Assembly (NCBI RefSeq): GCF_900107755.1
Contig: NZ_FNQR01000003.1
Location: 294,283-358,282 of the forward strand
Length of the DNA: 64,000 bases
Direction: 5' to 3'
Source: Thalassobacillus cyri
GTDB taxonomy: Bacteria > Bacillota > Bacilli > Bacillales > Halobacillaceae
Shown here: positions 60,131 through 64,000 of the stretch, in pieces
Layout: each line of letters begins with the position of its first letter
Position numbering within the stretch: position 1 is the first letter of the stretch
Notes under the pieces: model-generated
The model's database searches: none
Seen by the model: only the letters and a program-made list of their open reading frames with translations
Told to the model about the DNA's origin: nothing
Made by a program: the position numbers and the translations under genes

Positions 60131-61297
60131 CTATTTAATGATTTGCTCCAAATAACTTTTTGCTAAAACACTGTCTTCATCAGCAACTAATGTGATACCG
60201 CTGTCTAGTGACGGGTCGCCGATGACAGCCCCATCCTCTATGACACTTCCCGCTGCGATGATTGCACGGTTGATCGTCACATTTCTACCGATTTTAACGT
60301 CCGGCATGACGACCGAGTCACGGATGGTGGAACCTTCCTGGACATGGACCCCATAGAAGATGACGGAATGGTCAATCGATCCATGAATACGGCAGCCTTC
60401 ATTAATAAGCGCATTATGAACGTTCGCTTCATGTGAAATATACTGAGGCGGCTGATTCGGACTTTTTGAATAAATTCGCCACGAGTGATCATTCAATTCA
60501 AGCTCAGGCTTCTCTTCGAGTAAATCCATATTGGCTTCCCATAAACTCGCAACCGTCCCGACATCTTTCCAGTAGCCATCAAATGTGTAGGCCATCATCT
60601 TCTTGTAGTCTCCTAGCATCGCCGGGATGATATCTTTTCCAAAATCGTGGGAAGAACTTTCATTACCGGCATCGTCAATCAAATAACGTTTCAAGACATC
60701 CCACCGGAAAATGTACACGCCCATCGATGCTAAATTACTTTTCGGATTTTCCGGTTTTTCTTCAAATTCCGTAATCACACCGTAGTCGTTGGTGTTCATC
60801 AAACCGAACCTGCTCGCCTCCTCCCAGGGAACTTCTATGACTGATATGGTCGCATCCGCACCGCTCGCTTTATGGTAGTCGAGCATATCACTGTAATCCA
60901 TTTTGTAAATATGGTCTCCAGACAGAACAAGCACATGGTCCGGTTCATACTGGGTGAGGAATTTGATATTTCGATAGATGGCATTGGCGGTTCCTGTGTA
61001 CCAGCCGCCACCTTCTTCGGACTGGACGTATGGCGGCAGCACAGAAACCCCGCCGTATTTGCGGTCGAGATCCCAGTCACTTCCGATTCCGATATAACTA
61101 TTCAAAATCAATGGTTCATACTGGGTGAGTACACCTACGGTATCAATACCTGAATTGGTACAGTTGCTCAATGGAAAATCAATGATTCGGTATTTCCCGC
61201 CAAAATAGACGGCGGGCTTTGCAATCTGCTTGGTGAGTGATTTCAGCCTTGTTCCCTGCCCGCCGGCTAATAGCATCGCTACACATTCTTTTTTCAT
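60131..61297 (-). CDS. glgC: Glucose-1-phosphate adenylyltransferase
   Basis: A 388-residue enzyme making ADP-glucose from ATP and glucose-1-phosphate, the committed step of glycogen synthesis. It carries [20 protein letters not shown], the metal/nucleotide block [12 protein letters not shown], and [10 protein letters not shown], and ends in the beta-helix. It follows glgB by three bases. Confidence 0.97.
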   Translation of the reverse strand: MKKECVAMLLAGGQGTRLKSLTKQIAKPAVYFGGKYRIIDFPLSNCTNSGIDTVGVLTQYEPLILNSYIGIGSDWDLDRKYGGVSVLPPYVQSEEGGGWYTGTANAIYRNIKFLTQYEPDHVLVLSGDHIYKMDYSDMLDYHKASGADATISVIEVPWEEASRFGLMNTNDYGVITEFEEKPENPKSNLASMGVYIFRWDVLKRYLIDDAGNESSSHDFGKDIIPAMLGDYKKMMAYTFDGYWKDVGTVASLWEANMDLLEEKPELELNDHSWRIYSKSPNQPPQYISHEANVHNALINEGCRIHGSIDHSVIFYGVHVQEGSTIRDSVVMPDVKIGRNVTINRAIIAAGSVIEDGAVIGDPSLDSGITLVADEDSVLAKSYLEQIIK

Positions 61298-61300
61298 GAT

Positions 61301-63208
61301 TTAATCCCCCTTATGTCCATTGGTTCGTTTCCAAAAAGTCACCGCAAGCGGTGGTATCGTCATCTTGATATGATGGTTCTGACCCTGCCAAGGTTCTGGA
61401 ATAGATGCCGCTTTTAACCCATTCATCTGCCCGGAACCACCAAAATGTTCCGCATCACTATTGAATATTTCCTCATAATGTCCCGGCTGCGGGACACCGA
61501 CTTTATAATCGTGATAGACTACTGGAGTAAAATTGCAGACAACCAAAAGCTGGTCTTTCGGCGTTCGACTGCAGCGTATAAATGATAGGACACTCTGCTC
61601 AAAATTATGGGGATCAATCCATGAGAAACCATCTTCATGGTGGTCCAACTCCCATAATGCCGGCATGTCTTTATAAAATTGATGCAGCTGTTTCACATAG
61701 TCCAGTGCGGAGGCGTGGGAATCATAATCCAACAGCTCCCAATCGAGGTCCTCCATGTCTTTCCATTCATCGAACTGACCGAATTCCGAACCCATGAACA
61801 ACAGCTTTTTACCAGGATGGGCGTACATGAAAGCCAAAAACGCCCGTAAGTTGGCGAACTTCTGCCAGTAGTCACCCGGCATTTTATTCAACAATGATTT
61901 CTTGCCATGAACGACTTCATCATGAGAAATCGGCAGGACGAAATTCTCGGAAAAAGCGTAGAACAAGGAGAACGTGATGAGATTATGGTTGTATTTACGG
62001 TGCACTGGGTCCATTTCCATATAGCGGAGCATATCGTTCATCCAGCCCATGTTCCATTTATAGTTGAAACCGAGTCCGCCGATATAAGTCGGAGCGCTCA
62101 CCAGTGGATAAGACGTGGATTCCTCTGCCATCATCAATACATTCGGGACTTCTTCAAAAATCGCTTCGTTCATTTTTTTAATGAATGCGATTGCTTCGAG
62201 GTTTTCTCTGCCTCCGTGCTCATTCGTTTCCCATTCATCGTTTTCCTTACCGAAATCTAGATAAAGCATGCTGGCTACCGCATCGACACGCAAGCCATCA
62301 AGGTGGAACTCCTTCAGCCAATATATTGCATTTGAAATCAGAAAGCTCTGCACTTCATTGCGGCCGAAGTCGAACGTCAACGTCCCCCATTGCGGCTTCT
62401 CCGCTTTCAAAGGATTCTCATATTCATAGAGTGCCTCTCCATCGAACCGGCGAAGACCATGGGCATCTTTGCAAAAGTGACCCGGTACCCAGTCCAGAAT
62501 CACACCGATGCCATGCTGGTGGCACTGGTCAACGAAGTAACGGAAGTCATCCGGTGTCCCATAGCGGGAGGTCACCGCATAATATCCTGTAGTCTGATAA
62601 CCCCAGGAGCGATCAAACGGGTGCTCTGCTATCGGAAGCAGTTCAATATGGGTGTAGCCCAATTCTTTTACATAGGGAATAACCTGATCTGCATAATCAC
62701 GGTAATTATAATAGACTTCGGGTTCGATATTTTTCCATGACCCTAAATGCAATTCGTAGATGGAAATAGGAGATTCATAGAAATTCATCTCATCGCGGCG
62801 CTTCATCCATAGATCATCATTCCATCGATAATTGTCTAGAGGGTAGATGACCGAGGCTGTATCCGGCCGCAACTCACTGGAAAATGCGTAAGGATCTGCT
62901 TTCAACTGCAGATGTCCGTGGGGAGTGAGGATTTCATATTTGTAAATTTCCCCTTTTTCAAGGTGAGGAATGAACGTATGCCAGATCCCATTTTCGTTCC
63001 ATTTCTTCATCGGATGTTCCCTGCCATCCCATTCATTGAAGTTGCCGACTACACTGACCTGTTGTGCATTCGGCGCCCAGACCAGAAATCGGGTGCCTGG
63101 AGTTCCATTTTGTATATCTCGATGTGCCCCGAGAAGTTCATAGCTGTATCGGTGGTTTCCTTGGTGAAATAAATAAACGTCATGCTCTAAAGCGGTAAAA
63201 TCTAACAA
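61301..63208 (-). CDS. glgB: 1,4-alpha-glucan branching enzyme
   Basis: A 635-residue GH13 transferase introducing alpha-1,6 branches. Domains: N-terminal CBM48 (PNAQQVSVVGNFNEWDGREHPM), central barrel with Asp309 in LRVDAVASML, Glu in MMAEEST near 362 and SHDEVVHGKKSLL, then a beta-sandwich tail. TTG 63208 is chosen because AAGGGGAG is seven bases upstream; the preceding ATG frame overlaps the promoter and the dyad. First gene of glgBCDAP. Confidence 0.95.
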   Translation of the reverse strand: MLDFTALEHDVYLFHQGNHRYSYELLGAHRDIQNGTPGTRFLVWAPNAQQVSVVGNFNEWDGREHPMKKWNENGIWHTFIPHLEKGEIYKYEILTPHGHLQLKADPYAFSSELRPDTASVIYPLDNYRWNDDLWMKRRDEMNFYESPISIYELHLGSWKNIEPEVYYNYRDYADQVIPYVKELGYTHIELLPIAEHPFDRSWGYQTTGYYAVTSRYGTPDDFRYFVDQCHQHGIGVILDWVPGHFCKDAHGLRRFDGEALYEYENPLKAEKPQWGTLTFDFGRNEVQSFLISNAIYWLKEFHLDGLRVDAVASMLYLDFGKENDEWETNEHGGRENLEAIAFIKKMNEAIFEEVPNVLMMAEESTSYPLVSAPTYIGGLGFNYKWNMGWMNDMLRYMEMDPVHRKYNHNLITFSLFYAFSENFVLPISHDEVVHGKKSLLNKMPGDYWQKFANLRAFLAFMYAHPGKKLLFMGSEFGQFDEWKDMEDLDWELLDYDSHASALDYVKQLHQFYKDMPALWELDHHEDGFSWIDPHNFEQSVLSFIRCSRTPKDQLLVVCNFTPVVYHDYKVGVPQPGHYEEIFNSDAEHFGGSGQMNGLKAASIPEPWQGQNHHIKMTIPPLAVTFWKRTNGHKGD

Positions 63209-63242
63209 TCTACCACTCCCCTTCTGGTTGATTTTAAACCCG

Positions 63243-63258
63243 TACAAGTAAACTTGTA
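63243..63258 (-). promoter_or_regulatory. Palindromic operator-like dyad at the glgB start site
   Basis: TACAAGTAAACTTGTA is a perfect 7-2-7 inverted repeat. It lies 6 bases past the -10 box, over the expected transcription start. Its protein is unknown. Confidence 0.5.
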
Positions 63259-63263
63259 TTACT

Positions 63264-63292
63264 AGCATAAGATGTTCTTATCACGATTACAA
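63264..63292 (-). promoter_or_regulatory. Candidate glg operon promoter with a cre-like site at the -35 box
   Basis: On the minus strand TTGTAA (63292-63287) and TATGCT (63269-63264) are 17 bases apart. A 12-of-14 cre-like sequence (63278-63291) overlaps the -35 box. Confidence 0.6.
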
Positions 63293-63337
63293 TTATTTTT
63301 ATGCTAATTTTCAGACATATTTTGTCGCATTATGTCT

Positions 63338-63351
63338 TGATAACGGTTACA
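63338..63351 (-). promoter_or_regulatory. Consensus cre site (CcpA)
   Basis: On the minus strand TGTAACCGTTATCA fits TGWAANCGNTNWCA at every position. It lies about 80-95 bases upstream of the expected start, where cre sites can activate or, with the second site, form a loop. Confidence 0.78.
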
Positions 63352-63501
63352 CGGGAACTTTCTTAATTATCAGGCTTCCAGGAGGGCTAATGGTGAAGTA
63401 AAACTTGTTGATTTTTCATAAAAATCTTGTTCAACTAAAGGTCGTGTTGTGGAAAACTCATTTTCAAGATAGCAAGGGTTCTTTACCATAAAAGAGTGAG
63501 G

Positions 63502-63621
63502 GGTGGTTGGGAAACTACTCGCTTTCCTGCGGGGGACCTAGCGAGCTTCCTCGGGCTATCGCCCTGTGGGATCTCGCCTTGATCCTTCTCCCGCGGGAGT
63601 CCCCCAGTTTCCCAACCAACC
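63502..63621. repeat. Long imperfect palindrome (REP-like), copy 1
   Basis: A 12-bp outer stem GGTTGGGAAACT/AGTTTCCCAACC (63505-63516, 63606-63617) encloses GGGGGAC/GTCCCCC, and GGGC/GCCC around 63553-63563. The TTTCCTGCGGG...CCCGCGGGAG type recurs in Bacillaceae as an intergenic palindrome. Confidence 0.75.
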
Positions 63622-63769
63622 CTCCGAAGGATGAGAGAAACGAACCCCTGCGATAGATGAAGATGTCTTCCAGAAAAAATTGGAACTATGATGCAAGTAA
63701 CAGTGCACTATTATGAATAGCTCTATATTTGTTTGAAGAAAGCCATACCGATGTTTTCGTTTTATTCAC

Positions 63770-63901
63770 CATCGCAAGGAGGTCCGGGAAATTGCGAGAC
63801 TCCTCGAAAATGCTACGCATTTCCATCGTGCAGAGTTTATTCAAGAAGCTTATTCAAAGTCCTATGGGAAAATAGTACATGGTGAGATCCCGCAGGGCTT
63901 T
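63770..63901. repeat. REP-like copy 2, inverted and truncated
   Basis: The end (GGTGAGATCCCGCAGGGC, 63879-63896) is 16/18 identical to the reverse complement of a piece of copy 1 (63561-63578). The rest fits less well. It stops at the IS terminus near 63906. Confidence 0.5.
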
Positions 63902-63905
63902 GAAA

Positions 63906-64000
63906 TGACCCCTTAATATTGGACACTTTTTAATTCAAGCAGTTAACTGGGCACGTTCTCGGTATTTGACGGGACTCATGCCACTTAACCTGGATTTGAT
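63906..64000 (-). mobile_element. End of an IS3-family insertion sequence
   Basis: The terminal sequence TGACCCCTTAATATTGGACA (63906-63925) is of the IS3 type and precedes the end of a transposase frame. The element continues past the right edge. Confidence 0.8.
63935..64000 (-). CDS. IS3-family transposase OrfB, C-terminal fragment
   Basis: The last 21 codons read IKSRLSGMSPVKYRERAQLT and end in Ala-stop (TGA 63937-63935). This is the usual C-terminus of IS3/IS150-group transposases (K..L.GMSP..YR). The catalytic DDE part lies outside the window. Confidence 0.85.
   Translation of the reverse strand: MKSRLSGMSPVKYRERAQLTA

Overview
The window is chromosomal DNA from a low-GC, Gram-positive, very probably spore-forming member of the Bacillaceae. 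Many proteins read like divergent orthologues of Bacillus subtilis proteins (FosB, PhoD, TatC, YpjP, YlmA, PurU, YitJ, MetH, GlgBCDAP). Shine-Dalgarno sites are strong and of Bacillus type, TTG starts are frequent, and the regulatory sites match Bacillus Fur, PhoP, CcpA, MhqR-type and S-box rules. The genus cannot be fixed from the sequence. There are no rRNA or tRNA genes and no CRISPR array.

Layout. 1-4.7 kb: small accessory genes on the minus strand (acetyltransferase fragment, FosB, two nucleotidyltransferases, a Nudix hydrolase with an apparent ATT start, a glutaredoxin, a P-loop kinase) and a 48-residue protein on the plus strand. 4.7-14.9 kb: a one-strand block alternating envelope-glycan genes (UDP-glucose dehydrogenase, GT-C membrane glycosyltransferase, GT2, phosphodiesterase-type membrane protein, UPF0104 membrane protein, nucleotide-sugar epimerase) with a Fur-controlled FTR1 iron-uptake system (permease, membrane-anchored partner, large lipoprotein). 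15.2-19.6 kb: phosphate-starvation/Tat module phoD-tatC-phoX-tatA behind PhoP-type repeats. 19.7-26.5 kb: an MFS transporter with a leader peptide and possible attenuator, acetyltransferases, an AraC regulator, a cupin, a kinase, tiny membrane proteins and a ring-cleaving dioxygenase behind an MhqR-like operator. 26.5-30.6 kb: orphan oligopeptide-type permeases (one frameshifted), stress and hypothetical proteins, and a frameshifted OsmC gene. 30.7-33.5 kb: PadR-chrA with a clear operator, and an MFS transporter. 33.7-45.9 kb: RidA, YpjP, a CtaG-like pair, GapN, hypotheticals, YlmA-type ATPase plus a TipA-like MerR regulator, PurU and a YkvA-like protein. 46.1-52.8 kb: S-box riboswitch followed by metC-yitJ-metH. 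53.1-63.2 kb: glycogen operon glgB-C-D-A-P plus a GH13 amylase-type enzyme, with cre-like sites and a dyad at its promoter. 63.5-64.0 kb: palindromic repeats interrupted by the end of an IS3-family element.

How it works together. The methionine operon regenerates methionine from cystathionine through homocysteine and supplies methyl-THF, switched off by SAM. The glg operon builds and degrades glycogen, probably under carbon catabolite control. The iron and phosphate blocks are both starvation-induced envelope functions placed back to back at 14.8-15.3 kb. The most unusual non-coding signal is a family of degenerate repeats with an almost exact 20-base period in several intergenic gaps. The most interesting gene arrangement is the interleaving of Fur-regulated iron uptake with a polyprenyl-phosphate-type glycan pathway.
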